Position numbers and translations under genes: made by a program. Shown piece by piece: positions 1 to 7,771 of a stretch of 64,000 bases of DNA. The notes beneath the pieces are model-generated. The model searched no databases. It saw only the letters and a list, made by a program, of their open reading frames with translations, and was not told the origin of the DNA. Positions within the stretch are counted from its first letter, which is position 1; each line of letters opens with the position of its first letter. The stretch is from CAVVUC01 sp963751395 (GTDB taxonomy: Bacteria; Verrucomicrobiota; Verrucomicrobiia; Chthoniobacterales; Chthoniobacteraceae), in assembly GCA_963751395.1 (NCBI GenBank), contig CAVVUC010000001.1:1885155-1949154 (forward strand). Reading direction: 5' to 3'.

Positions 1-204
1 TCCATATTCGGTGTTGTAAGCCTTTACCGCCGTAACGATCTGCGCTGCGTCGTTCTTGGCTTGTGTCTTTCGGGCCGATTCCTTCACTGAAAGGACCGCC
101 GGAAACAACAGGCCCATGAGAACGGCGATGATCGCGATGACTGTCAGCAGTTCGATCAACGTAAAGGCTTCTCGCTGGAATGAGAGGTGCAGGGACTTTT
201 TCAT
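1..204 (-). CDS. Type IV pseudopilin-like protein, N-terminal part
   Basis: Reading leftward from an ATG at 204, the first 68 residues form a class III signal peptide: a short basic leader, the motif FTLIELLTVIAIIAVL, and then a helix rich in A, K and Q. This is the prepilin cleavage/methylation signature. Such proteins are processed by prepilin peptidase and assembled by type II secretion or type IV pilus machinery; Verrucomicrobia carry many single-gene versions of unknown role. The gene runs off the left edge, so the C-terminal domain is not visible. The 5' side lacks a Shine-Dalgarno and has a pyrimidine tract (TTCCTCC) right before the ATG. Confidence 0.85.
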   Translation of the reverse strand, partial: MKKSLHLSFQREAFTLIELLTVIAIIAVLMGLLFPAVLSVKESARKTQAKNDAAQIVTAVKAYNTEYG

Positions 205-298
205 GGAGGAGGAATTGGTTACAACACACCATGCCGGAAAATGCCGCGCATGCGATTCGCGTATTGTTGTACTGTTCAAAAGCCGGGTCTGAATGCGG

Positions 299-1402
299 CT
301 ACGACTTGCCTTTCTTCGCAGCCTGCTGCTTGCGGACGGTGCCGCCCATCACCCACGATCCCTCGACCATGAGACACTTCGGAAAAGAGGGAATGCCCAG
401 TTCGTTGCGGTGCAATTGTCCGACGAGCATGTCCACCCCGGCTGCGCCCACGAGGTGGTTGTTCTGCCTCATGCCGGCCCAGTCTTTGAGTTCCTCGTTC
501 CAGTCGAGATGGATCAGGCCGATGTCGCGCGGCACGCGCTGTTTCAAGGCCTCCACCCAGTTCTTGATCTCGGGATGGATGCAAATAATCACGTCGGGGT
601 GATGACGCTCGAACCACTGGCCAAACCGCTTCAGGATCTCGGGCGTTCCAATTTTCGCAGTGGCAGGCACGTCCAGGGCGGAGTGAAAATAAAACGGCGG
701 GATCCGCGGCTTGACCGGGTGACGGTTTTGAGACGCGAGAAATGCTCCGGAGAAACGCCCCTCAACGAGGTTGTCCACGTCCTCGCTGATCACAAGCGCC
801 GGGTGCCGATAGCCGAGCAGGAGCGCTTCCTCGAAAGCCTGGCTGGCCGTGGAATACTGGTCGTTGCAGGCGAGGTGAATGACCGGCCGGATGTTCTGGA
901 TGCCGAGGACCACGCACGCGAAATTTTTCCAGATTTCGTCGAAGCCCGATGGCAGCGCGCGATGGCCGAGGCACGCGGTGATGAGAACGCCCCGGATGTT
1001 TCGTGCATGAAAAATCGCCGCCAGCCTGTGCGGCGACATGTCCTTTTCGTGGAGCCAAAATTCGTCGATGCCGTAGCCAAGCTGCGCGGCGCGCTCCCGG
1101 TAGCCGCGTTCCCATTCGCGGAAAGTTTGAATCTGGTTCACAATGCTCGGATTTTCCGAAGCGTTGATGACGCCGAGCGTGGCCTGGTATTTGGGCGTGC
1201 GGCTCGATCGCAACTGCGCGAACAACTGCGAGACCACCGCGTTCGCGTGATAGCCGATTTCCACGGCTGCGCTCTGCACCTTTTCACAAGTTTCCGGCCG
1301 CAGCCGGGGATCGTTCCGCAGCGCGAGAGACGCCGTCGCGGGGGAAACTCCCGCAGCACGCGCGACATCGCGAATGGTTGGATTCGGGGGCATGGCTTGC
1401 AA
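299..1402 (-). CDS. LacI-family transcriptional regulator
   Basis: 367 residues. Residues about 8-55 are a LacI-type helix-turn-helix (TIRDVARAAGVSPATASLAL) followed by the hinge helix region. The rest is a periplasmic-binding-protein-like sensor domain (GVINASENPS, GVLITACLGH, DIGLIHLDWN). It lies 36 bp downstream of the GH13 gene on the same strand, so it is probably co-transcribed with it and controls the sugar-uptake module to its right. The ligand is not predictable; a maltooligosaccharide or glucoside is inferred from the neighbours. An alternative start is the Met at codon 4. Confidence 0.85.
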   Translation of the reverse strand: MQAMPPNPTIRDVARAAGVSPATASLALRNDPRLRPETCEKVQSAAVEIGYHANAVVSQLFAQLRSSRTPKYQATLGVINASENPSIVNQIQTFREWERGYRERAAQLGYGIDEFWLHEKDMSPHRLAAIFHARNIRGVLITACLGHRALPSGFDEIWKNFACVVLGIQNIRPVIHLACNDQYSTASQAFEEALLLGYRHPALVISEDVDNLVEGRFSGAFLASQNRHPVKPRIPPFYFHSALDVPATAKIGTPEILKRFGQWFERHHPDVIICIHPEIKNWVEALKQRVPRDIGLIHLDWNEELKDWAGMRQNNHLVGAAGVDMLVGQLHRNELGIPSFPKCLMVEGSWVMGGTVRKQQAAKKGKS

Positions 1403-1438
1403 AAGAGTACAACGAAGCGGCAGTTTGTCTGCCGGAAA

Positions 1439-3301
1439 CTACGGTGCGAGAACTGCGCCGGTCAACGCCGGCACCTTGACGGTCAGCGCTCCCGAACCCC
1501 GTTTCACAGTGACGCCGGATGCGGCTCCAGTCGTTGCGAAAATCGCCCGCGTGAATTTCGCGACTTCCTCCGCCGGCAGTTCAATCGAAAGCGTCTGCGG
1601 CTCTTCGCTGCGGTTGATGACGACGAGCAAATTCTCCGTTCCGTCCTTGCGCGTGAAAGCCAGCGACTTCTTCTCGTCGAACGTTCCGACGAAACGGAAT
1701 TCTCCGCGCCGCAATGCCTGATGATCGCGGCGCAACGCGATGGCTGACTTGTAAAACTTCAGCAACTCCTCGTCGGGCGCGATCGCATCGGGCTCACGCG
1801 AAGCTCCGCGCGGATCGATCGCCTGCGGCTCGAATTTCAGATCCGCCCAGACCATCGGCAGGCGATCATCCGGGTCGGTGGCACCCCACATGCCGGCCTC
1901 ATCGCCGTAGTAGATCATCGGCGCGCCTGCGTAAGTCATCTGGAAAAAAGCCACGAGCCTTTGGATGAGCCGTTCGCGTTCGTTCGGCTTGCGGATCTTG
2001 TAATTGGCCGCAGCGTTCACCGCTGCGTTCGAGTTGTATTCGATCTTCTCCGGATCGGAGTAACCGGGCAGATCGGCGTTCACGATCATCGAGGCGAGGC
2101 GGTCGGTGTCGTGCGAATCCATGAGGTTCTGCATCACATACACGGCGCTCTTTGGCAGTCCGTTGCGTCGCGAATCGAGCAGCTTCGCAAATTGCGTGGC
2201 TCCGACTCTTCCGTCGATGAGGAACCCCTTCACCGGCATGGCGAACGCATAGTAGTTCATGCTGGCCGAGAATTCTCCATCGGCGATGAGCTTCGACGGG
2301 TTCTCCCAAATCTCGCAGCTCGTGTAAGCGGCGGGATTGATCGAGCGGACATGCGCGTTCCAGTCTGCCCAAAATTTCGCGGGCCGCTCCGGGGCCACGT
2401 CGAGCCGCCAGCCGTCAATTCCGTCGGCCGGGTTCCCGTCGCCATTCGGGTCCATCCAGCGCTTTGTCGCGGCGAAAACGTAGGCCTTCGGGCCGGGAGC
2501 CATGTCTTTGCCGTCCTTGGTCGCTGCGAACACCGGCAGCGTCTTGAATCCGAACCACGCGGTGTATGATAACTCGTTGCGCTTTGTATCGGGGTCGTCA
2601 AACGACTGAACCACATACCAGTCGCGATAGCGCGAGCGGTCCTGGTTCCTCCGCAAATCCTTGAACGCAAAAAAATCGCGCCCCGTGTGATTGAACACGC
2701 CGTCGAGGATCACGCGCAGCCCGCGTTTGTGCGCCTCATCGAGCAGCTTCAGGAACAGCTTGTCCGCCGCCGTCCACTGCCACGTCTTTGGATCGCCGCC
2801 GTCTTCTTTGTCAATGATCGCGAAGTCGCCAACCGGGTCCGGGCCGAAGAACGGGTCGATGTGGTGATAGCTGTTGCCATCATATTTGTGGAGCGAGTTC
2901 GCGTAGAAAAGCGGGTTGAAGTAAATCGCGTTGATTCCGAGATCGACAAGGTAATCGAGCTTGTCGAGCACACCCTGCAAATCGCCGCCGTAGCGGCGGT
3001 CGAGCACGCCGTCCTTGAAGAAGTTCGGGCCGATTTCTTTTTCCCAGTCCTCACGCGCGTACCAGTCGGTCGTCCACGAGGAAATGCGCCACTTTTCGGA
3101 AGGACGAACCGGCCACTCGAGCGAGTCGCGCGTGGGATCGTTGGAAGGATCGCCATTGCGAAACCGCTCGGGAAAGAGTTGATACCAGATCGCATCCTTC
3201 GCCCAGTCGCCCGGGTTGTCGAGCGCGGGTGCGTGGACCGCGCAGAGGAGGAAAACGGTGATGCAAAATGTGCGGAAGAGAGGCTTTTTTGAACTGTTCA
3301 T
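1439..3301 (-). CDS. Secreted alpha-amylase family (GH13) glycoside hydrolase
   Basis: 620 residues from the ATG at 3301. Residues 1-26 are a signal peptide, so it is exported. The catalytic barrel carries the GH13 regions: I (DGVFNHTG, about 200-207), II (GWRLDVA, nucleophile D301), III (SCEIWE, acid/base E330) and IV (DSHDTD, about 395-400). A C-terminal beta domain follows. The layout resembles cyclomaltodextrinase/neopullulanase-like enzymes that cut alpha-1,4-glucans, but exact specificity is unknown. It is divergent from the two SLC45 transporters and precedes a LacI regulator, which points to starch or maltodextrin use. I rejected a longer upstream reading because the signal peptide starts at this Met. 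Confidence 0.88.
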   Translation of the reverse strand: MNSSKKPLFRTFCITVFLLCAVHAPALDNPGDWAKDAIWYQLFPERFRNGDPSNDPTRDSLEWPVRPSEKWRISSWTTDWYAREDWEKEIGPNFFKDGVLDRRYGGDLQGVLDKLDYLVDLGINAIYFNPLFYANSLHKYDGNSYHHIDPFFGPDPVGDFAIIDKEDGGDPKTWQWTAADKLFLKLLDEAHKRGLRVILDGVFNHTGRDFFAFKDLRRNQDRSRYRDWYVVQSFDDPDTKRNELSYTAWFGFKTLPVFAATKDGKDMAPGPKAYVFAATKRWMDPNGDGNPADGIDGWRLDVAPERPAKFWADWNAHVRSINPAAYTSCEIWENPSKLIADGEFSASMNYYAFAMPVKGFLIDGRVGATQFAKLLDSRRNGLPKSAVYVMQNLMDSHDTDRLASMIVNADLPGYSDPEKIEYNSNAAVNAAANYKIRKPNERERLIQRLVAFFQMTYAGAPMIYYGDEAGMWGATDPDDRLPMVWADLKFEPQAIDPRGASREPDAIAPDEELLKFYKSAIALRRDHQALRRGEFRFVGTFDEKKSLAFTRKDGTENLLVVINRSEEPQTLSIELPAEEVAKFTRAIFATTGAASGVTVKRGSGALTVKVPALTGAVLAP

Positions 3302-3390
3302 TGAATCGGTGGTGGGGAAAGATTTGTGTTCAGCTTGCCGAGGGCTTTCAATTTCGCACCTGCCCCCGCGTTGAACAGTTAAATTCTTCC
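3302..3390. promoter_or_regulatory. Divergent intergenic region, GH13 / SLC45 transporters
   Basis: This 89-bp gap separates the divergent GH13 and transporter starts, so promoters and any LacI-type operator for the module should lie here. I see no strong palindrome. The string TTGAACAGT occurs about 20 bp before the first transporter ATG and again before the second one; TGAACAGTT also overlaps the GH13 start codon on the other strand. That shared word may be an operator half-site or only a relic of gene duplication. Confidence 0.4.
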
Positions 3391-4698
3391 ATGCAAAAAC
3401 CACGTCTCTCCTTTTGGCAAATCTGGAACATGAGCTTCGGCTTTTTCGGCATCCAGTTCGGCTGGGGGCTGCAAATGGGAAACATGAGCGCCATCTACGA
3501 ATACCTCGGTGCAAAGGAGAGTGAACTGCCGCTTCTGTGGCTGGCCGCCCCGCTCACGGGGCTGATCGTTCAGCCGATCATCGGCCACATGAGCGACCGC
3601 ACCTGGGGGCCGTTGGGCCGGCGGAGGCCGTATTTCCTTGTCGGCGCGGTGCTCGCGTCCCTGGCCCTGCTGGCGATGCCGCACTCCGGCGTGCTGTGGA
3701 TGGCCGCGGGGCTGCTGTGGATTCTTGATGCGAGCGTGAATGTGAGCATGGAACCGTTCCGCGCCTTTGTGGCGGATATGCTGCCGGAAAGTCAGCGGAC
3801 GGTGGGCTTTGCGATGCAGAGTGTTTTCATTGGCGCGGGCGCAGTGATCGCGTCGAAGCTGCCGGAGTTTTTGCAAAAGAAAATGGACGTCAGCACGACC
3901 ACGGGAGTCGGCCAGGCGATTCCGCAGACGGTCGTCATCGCCTTTACGGTGGGTGCTGCGGTTTTCATTCTCGCGGTGCTGTGGACGATCTTTACGACGA
4001 AGGAATATCCGCCCGAGGACCTCGAAGAACTCCGCCGCAAAAAGGCGGAGGGCTTCGGCGAAATCCTCACTGCTTTCCGCGAAATGCCGCACCGGATGAA
4101 GCAGCTCGCGGTGGTGCAGTTCTTCACCTGGATGGCGCTGTTTTGCATGTGGATCTTCTTTAGCGTGGCCGTGGCGCGCAACATCATGGGCGCGACGGAC
4201 ACGGACTCGCCGCTCTACAAGGAAGGCATCAACCTCGCCAATTCGTGCTTCGCGCAATACAACTTCGTCGCATTTCTCGCCGCGATGGGTTTCCTGTGGC
4301 TGGGCCGCGTGATGTCTGCAAAGTGGATTCATTTTTTCTCGCTGCTGCTCGGCGGCATCGGCCTGGCCAGTGTGGGGGTGATCAAATCGCCGACGCTCCT
4401 GCTTGTCGCCTTCACCGGGGTCGGCATTGCTTGGGCGAGCATTCTTTCCATGCCTTACGCGATGCTTTCCAGCGCGCTGCCGCCTGCGCGCATGGGCGTC
4501 TATATGGGCATCTTCAACTTCTTCATCGTCATCCCGCAAATCCTCGTCGCCATCATCATCAGCCGCGTGATGGAAGGCTTCCCGGCATTCAACCGCCTGA
4601 GCGCGGTGGTCTTCGGCGGCGTCTGCCTGCTCATCGCGGCGATGCTCACGCTGCGGGTGACAGAAGAGGCCGCGGGGGAAAAGACCCGCCCCGCTTGA
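3391..4698 (+). CDS. SLC45-type MFS sugar transporter, copy 1
   Basis: 435 residues from the ATG at 3391. About twelve membrane segments are visible, with the signature DRTWGPLGRRRPYF near residues 65-80 that marks the SLC45/sucrose-transporter branch of the major facilitator superfamily. Family members bring sucrose, maltose or related disaccharides across the inner membrane with protons. It is divergent from the secreted GH13 and followed 49 bp later by a paralogue, so it probably imports the GH13 products. There is no Shine-Dalgarno; the ATG is preceded by ATTCTTCC. Confidence 0.85.
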   Translation: MQKPRLSFWQIWNMSFGFFGIQFGWGLQMGNMSAIYEYLGAKESELPLLWLAAPLTGLIVQPIIGHMSDRTWGPLGRRRPYFLVGAVLASLALLAMPHSGVLWMAAGLLWILDASVNVSMEPFRAFVADMLPESQRTVGFAMQSVFIGAGAVIASKLPEFLQKKMDVSTTTGVGQAIPQTVVIAFTVGAAVFILAVLWTIFTTKEYPPEDLEELRRKKAEGFGEILTAFREMPHRMKQLAVVQFFTWMALFCMWIFFSVAVARNIMGATDTDSPLYKEGINLANSCFAQYNFVAFLAAMGFLWLGRVMSAKWIHFFSLLLGGIGLASVGVIKSPTLLLVAFTGVGIAWASILSMPYAMLSSALPPARMGVYMGIFNFFIVIPQILVAIIISRVMEGFPAFNRLSAVVFGGVCLLIAAMLTLRVTEEAAGEKTRPA

Positions 4699-4747
4699 GG
4701 CCTGGCGCGAGCATGCCACTCCCGCATTGAACAGTCCGATTCCTCCC

Positions 4748-6133
4748 ATGCAAAGACCACGTCTCTCCTTTTGGCAAATCTGGAACATGAGCTTCGGCTT
4801 CCTCGGCATCCAGTTCGGCTGGGGATTGCAGCAGGCCAACATGACCGCGATCTACTCGAAGCTCGGCGCGGACCCCGACCGGATTCCGTTTCTCTGGCTT
4901 GCGGGATCGGTCACCGGCTTGATCGTCCAGCCGATCATCGGCTCGATGAGCGACCGCACATGGAATCGTCTCGGACGGCGGCGTCCCTATTTTCTAGCGG
5001 GCGCGATCCTGTCCAGCATCGCCTTGTACTTCATGCCGAACTCCCCTGCGGTCTGGACGGCGGCCGGCCTGCTCTGGATTCTCGATGCCTCCATCAACAT
5101 CAGCATGGAACCGTTCCGCGCATTCGTCGCCGACAAGCTGAACATCGACCAGCGCACCTCGGGATTCGTGATGCAGAGCTTCTTCATCGGCATCGGCGCT
5201 TCCTGCGCGAACGCGTTTCCCTACTTTCTCCGGCTCCTTGGCGTCACCGGCCATGCCGCGAATGGCGTGCCGCTCACCGTGCAGTATTCGTTCCGGGTTG
5301 GCGCGCTCATCTTTCTTCTCTCCGTGCTCTGGACAGTATTCACCTCGCGCGAGTATCCGCCGGAGGACATGGCTGCATTTGAAAAAATGCGCCGTGAAAA
5401 AAGCGGCTTCGGTTCAGCTTTGAGCGAGATTTTTTCCGCGATCGGAGACATGCCCCGCACCATGAAACAACTCGCCGTCGTGCAAACCTTCACGTGGCTC
5501 GGGCTTTTTTGCATGTGGATGTTTTTTGGCCTCGCCACGGCGAAGCAAATCTTCGGCGCGACCGACCCGAAGTCGCCAATGTTCGATCGCGGCATCGAAT
5601 GGGGCGGGACGACATTCGCGGTTTACTCGATTGTTTGTTTCGCCGTCGCCTTCGCGCTGCCAAAACTCGCTTCATGGACCAGCCGCAAAACCGTCCACGC
5701 GTTCGCGCTCGTCTGCGGCGGCGTCGGATTGCTTTCCACCTATTTCATCCACGACCAATACCTCTGGCTTCTGACGATGGTGGGCATCGGCATTGCCTGG
5801 TCGTCAATCCTCACCATGCCTTACGCAATGCTGGCCAACGCGCTGCCGCCCGCCCGCATGGGCGTTTACATGGGCGTGTTCAACTTCTTCATCGTCATCC
5901 CCGAGATCGTCGCCTCGCTCACATTCCAGCCGCTCGTCAAAAACGTTTTTCACAACAACCCCATCTCGCTCGTCATGCTCGGCGGCGCGTGCCTGCTCGT
6001 CGCGGCGGTGTGCGTCTCCATCGTGCAGGATCCGGGCGCGCAAGTGAACATCGGTGACGTCATCCAGGCCGACGGGCACGAGTCGCTCTCCACCCAGGAA
6101 ACCGCGCAGCCGGTGCCGAGCACGGGCCTGTAG
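4748..6133 (+). CDS. SLC45-type MFS sugar transporter, copy 2
   Basis: 461 residues from the ATG at 4748. It is a close paralogue of the preceding gene: the first 20 or so residues are almost identical (RPRLSFWQIWNMSFGF), and the DRTWNRLGRRRPYF signature and the motif ALPPARMGVYMG recur. Near-identity extends into the upstream leader, so this is a tandem duplication that copied the translation start region. It has a longer C-terminal tail than copy 1. Two transporters of one family next to a GH13 may differ in chain-length or sugar preference; that is inference. Confidence 0.85.
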   Translation: MQRPRLSFWQIWNMSFGFLGIQFGWGLQQANMTAIYSKLGADPDRIPFLWLAGSVTGLIVQPIIGSMSDRTWNRLGRRRPYFLAGAILSSIALYFMPNSPAVWTAAGLLWILDASINISMEPFRAFVADKLNIDQRTSGFVMQSFFIGIGASCANAFPYFLRLLGVTGHAANGVPLTVQYSFRVGALIFLLSVLWTVFTSREYPPEDMAAFEKMRREKSGFGSALSEIFSAIGDMPRTMKQLAVVQTFTWLGLFCMWMFFGLATAKQIFGATDPKSPMFDRGIEWGGTTFAVYSIVCFAVAFALPKLASWTSRKTVHAFALVCGGVGLLSTYFIHDQYLWLLTMVGIGIAWSSILTMPYAMLANALPPARMGVYMGVFNFFIVIPEIVASLTFQPLVKNVFHNNPISLVMLGGACLLVAAVCVSIVQDPGAQVNIGDVIQADGHESLSTQETAQPVPSTGL

Positions 6134-6170
6134 CCGGCCACGTTGAGGCCGGCCACGTTGAGGCCGGCCG
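6133..6170. repeat. Short tandem repeat of 15 bp
   Basis: Two full copies and part of a third of GCCGGCCACGTTGAG follow the transporter stop codon. The unit contains the palindrome GGCCGGCC. No function is evident. Confidence 0.8.
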
Positions 6171-6239
6171 GCGGCTTGTTCCACCCGTTGTCTTCCACCA
6201 CTGCTTCCGCCTTCTCTCCCCGCAATCCGCTTTCCGCAT

Positions 6240-6957
6240 TCAATCCAGCGGACTCCTCACCCCGATCCCCGGCCTGTTCAGCACATGCGTGTAAATCATC
6301 GTCGTGCTCACGTCCTTGTGGCCCAGTAATTCCTGCACCGTCCGGATGTCGCTCCCGCCATCCAGCAGATGCGTCGCCCGCGTAAAGCGCTGCGCGCCAC
6401 GCGGCGATCTGCTTCATGGGATAACCCGGAGCGGGAATTTTTGGAGATGATGTTTCAACTGTGACTTGAGAAACCGACGGCCACCTCCAGTCTTCAAATA
6501 CTGCTCCCGCCCCAGTGCATCTGCCTCTTCCAGATAGGCCTCGTCATAGATCAACTTCCACGGCCTGCGGAAAGAAGTGGCGAACGATTCACCCCCTTCA
6601 TGTTCCTTGAGACGACGCCTCAAGTCGCCGGTGAAGCCAATATACAAACCATCATCGGCCAGGGACTGGAGAACATAGACGTAATACACGACGGTCCACT
6701 ATCAGCGAAGCCGCGTGAGGCGAAGCCTTTTACGCGGCTTGATTCTGTGTGGAAGCCGACACATTGCGCTCCACCGCGAGATGCGACAGGAACGCGCCCA
6801 CCTCGCCCTCGCCCATCTCCCTCGGGTGGCGTTTGCCGTGGAAAAGAATGAAGCGCCGAATCCACTCGCAATACGTGTCCTCGGTGCGGCGGCTGTAGTG
6901 TGCCGTTCGCATAACACTTCTCACTTGGTCGAGTAATTTTGGCTTGGCAGGGGACAT
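6240..6957 (-). pseudogene. intI: Integron integrase (IntI-like), interrupted and deleted
   Basis: Two pieces of one tyrosine recombinase lie in the same orientation. The 5' piece (6730-6957) encodes 75 residues matching the IntI N-terminus (LLDQVRSVMRTAHYSRRTED, then RRFILFHGKRHP, then a stop after STQNQAA). The 3' piece (6240 to about 6400) encodes the IntI C-terminus: THLLDGGSDIRTVQELLGHK and TTMIYTHVLNRPG, including the GHK box and the catalytic Tyr. The middle, with the first catalytic Arg and the HxxR box, is missing, and a GIY-YIG gene sits there. The enzyme cannot be functional. Its position next to an attI-like site and a cassette with attC shows that it belonged to a chromosomal integron. 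Confidence 0.85.
6414..6689 (-). CDS. GIY-YIG domain protein
   Basis: 91 residues from a GTG start. The N-terminus has the GIY-YIG nuclease fold signature (YYVYVLQS, then GLYIGFTGDLRRRLKEH), followed by the conserved Arg/Lys-rich helix and a Glu-containing segment (EADALGREQYLK). Stand-alone members of this length (COG2827/UPF0213-like) are common in bacteria and often of unknown function; some are DNA endonucleases. It replaces the centre of the integron integrase in the same orientation, so its arrival or retention accompanied loss of integrase activity. The frame is intact. Confidence 0.8.
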   Translation of the reverse strand: MYYVYVLQSLADDGLYIGFTGDLRRRLKEHEGGESFATSFRRPWKLIYDEAYLEEADALGREQYLKTGGGRRFLKSQLKHHLQKFPLRVIP

Positions 6958-7034
6958 GCGTTATGCGAACAACGCCTCTGTGATATGAAACGTCAATCCG
7001 TTTTAGGCGAACAAAAAACACTTTCACGAGGGGA

Positions 7035-7063
7035 ACCCCCTTTCGCCTAATTCAAAGTTAGGC
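7035..7063 (+). other. attI: attI-like integron recombination site
   Basis: Just upstream of the intI start lies CGCCTAATTCAAAGTTAGGC, ending in the GTTRRRY core GTTAGGC (7057-7063). It closely resembles the right end of class 1 attI (…CCCTAAAACAAAGTTAGGC). A cassette ORF begins 18 bp further on. Site position, orientation and core all fit an integron platform. Confidence 0.7.
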
Positions 7064-7080
7064 CTCTCGCGCATTCGACG

Positions 7081-7440
7081 ATGAATACTTCCGTCCATTT
7101 GATTGCAGTGTGCGTCGCTGGCGTTCACTTTCAACTTAGCTTGGGCGCATTTTTTCTGGCGGCCAGTGGCGAATTTGGCAGGGCTCTCAGCGCTGCACCG
7201 GGACACGGAGATTCCCGCATATTCGACAATGCATGGAACATTCTGCAACCGCTTGATGCCCTCTTACACTCGCTCTGGCACAGCCACCACAACGGAGCCC
7301 TTCTTCCGGCGGAATATTTTTGGGCTAATCTTGGATTAGTTATCTGCACCAGTATCATCTTCGGCTACATTGTTGCCCTTGTTGTTCTCCTTATCGTTCA
7401 TGCGACGAGACGTTTTGACCGAAATAACCCCAAGGCCTAA
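7081..7440 (+). CDS. Integron cassette ORF, small membrane protein of unknown function
   Basis: 119 residues. Two hydrophobic stretches are visible: near the N-terminus (HLIAVCVAGVHF to FFLAASG) and near the C-terminus (LGLVICTSIIFGYIVALVVL), so it is probably an inner-membrane protein. I do not recognise the family. It starts 18 bp after the attI core and its TAA stop lies inside the first core of the attC, the usual compact organisation of integron cassettes. Base composition is more AT-rich than its neighbours, consistent with acquired DNA. Confidence 0.7.
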   Translation: MNTSVHLIAVCVAGVHFQLSLGAFFLAASGEFGRALSAAPGHGDSRIFDNAWNILQPLDALLHSLWHSHHNGALLPAEYFWANLGLVICTSIIFGYIVALVVLLIVHATRRFDRNNPKA

Positions 7441-7498
7441 CGCTAAAGGGTGCAGCGGAGGCGAGGCACGAGCCCTCCGACTGCACCCATGGTTGAAC
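7435..7498 (+). other. attC: attC site of the integron cassette
   Basis: The 64-bp element starts with GCCTAAC (R'' core, overlapping the stop codon) and ends with GTTGAAC (R' core, matches GTTRRRY). Between them the arms GGGTGCAGCGGAGG and CCTCCGACTGCACCC pair except for one extra base, an extrahelical A, as attC folding requires. The second core does not mirror the first perfectly, which is normal because its last bases come from whatever follows the cassette. Confidence 0.75.
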
Positions 7499-7771
7499 AA
7501 GCCCGCCGAACAAGGTGGCGCGGCCTTATGCTTCTTATGTTTTCCGGCTCGCTCCGGTTGGAGTCCACTGAACCGGTTCGCGCAAAGCCCTGGCATTCCG
7601 GCGTGGCCTGCTGAGGCTCATTTTCGCTGACGGAAACGTGATTCCCGGGCGGCTGCCGGCCGCAGATGCCGGCGTCGAGCCGCTCTTCCCGGCAGGAGTG
7701 CGCGAGGGAGCGCGGCCGTTTCCGCTGTCTTGGAAAAAGCCCTTCCCCTGCCAATGGTTGTAAGGAGGCGG

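Noticed and set aside
3290..3380. TTGAACAGT words as a proven LacI operator
   Set aside because: The word is not a palindrome in the transporter leaders, and one occurrence overlaps coding sequence; duplication explains the other two.
3379..4842. Long open frame of 487 codons on the minus strand
   Set aside because: It is antisense to the SLC45 genes and has His/Arg/Gln-rich, family-less composition; the plus frame has clear MFS motifs.
6143..6385. Plus-strand 80-codon ORF after the transporters
   Set aside because: It is antisense to the intI C-terminal remnant and has Pro/Ser-rich composition.
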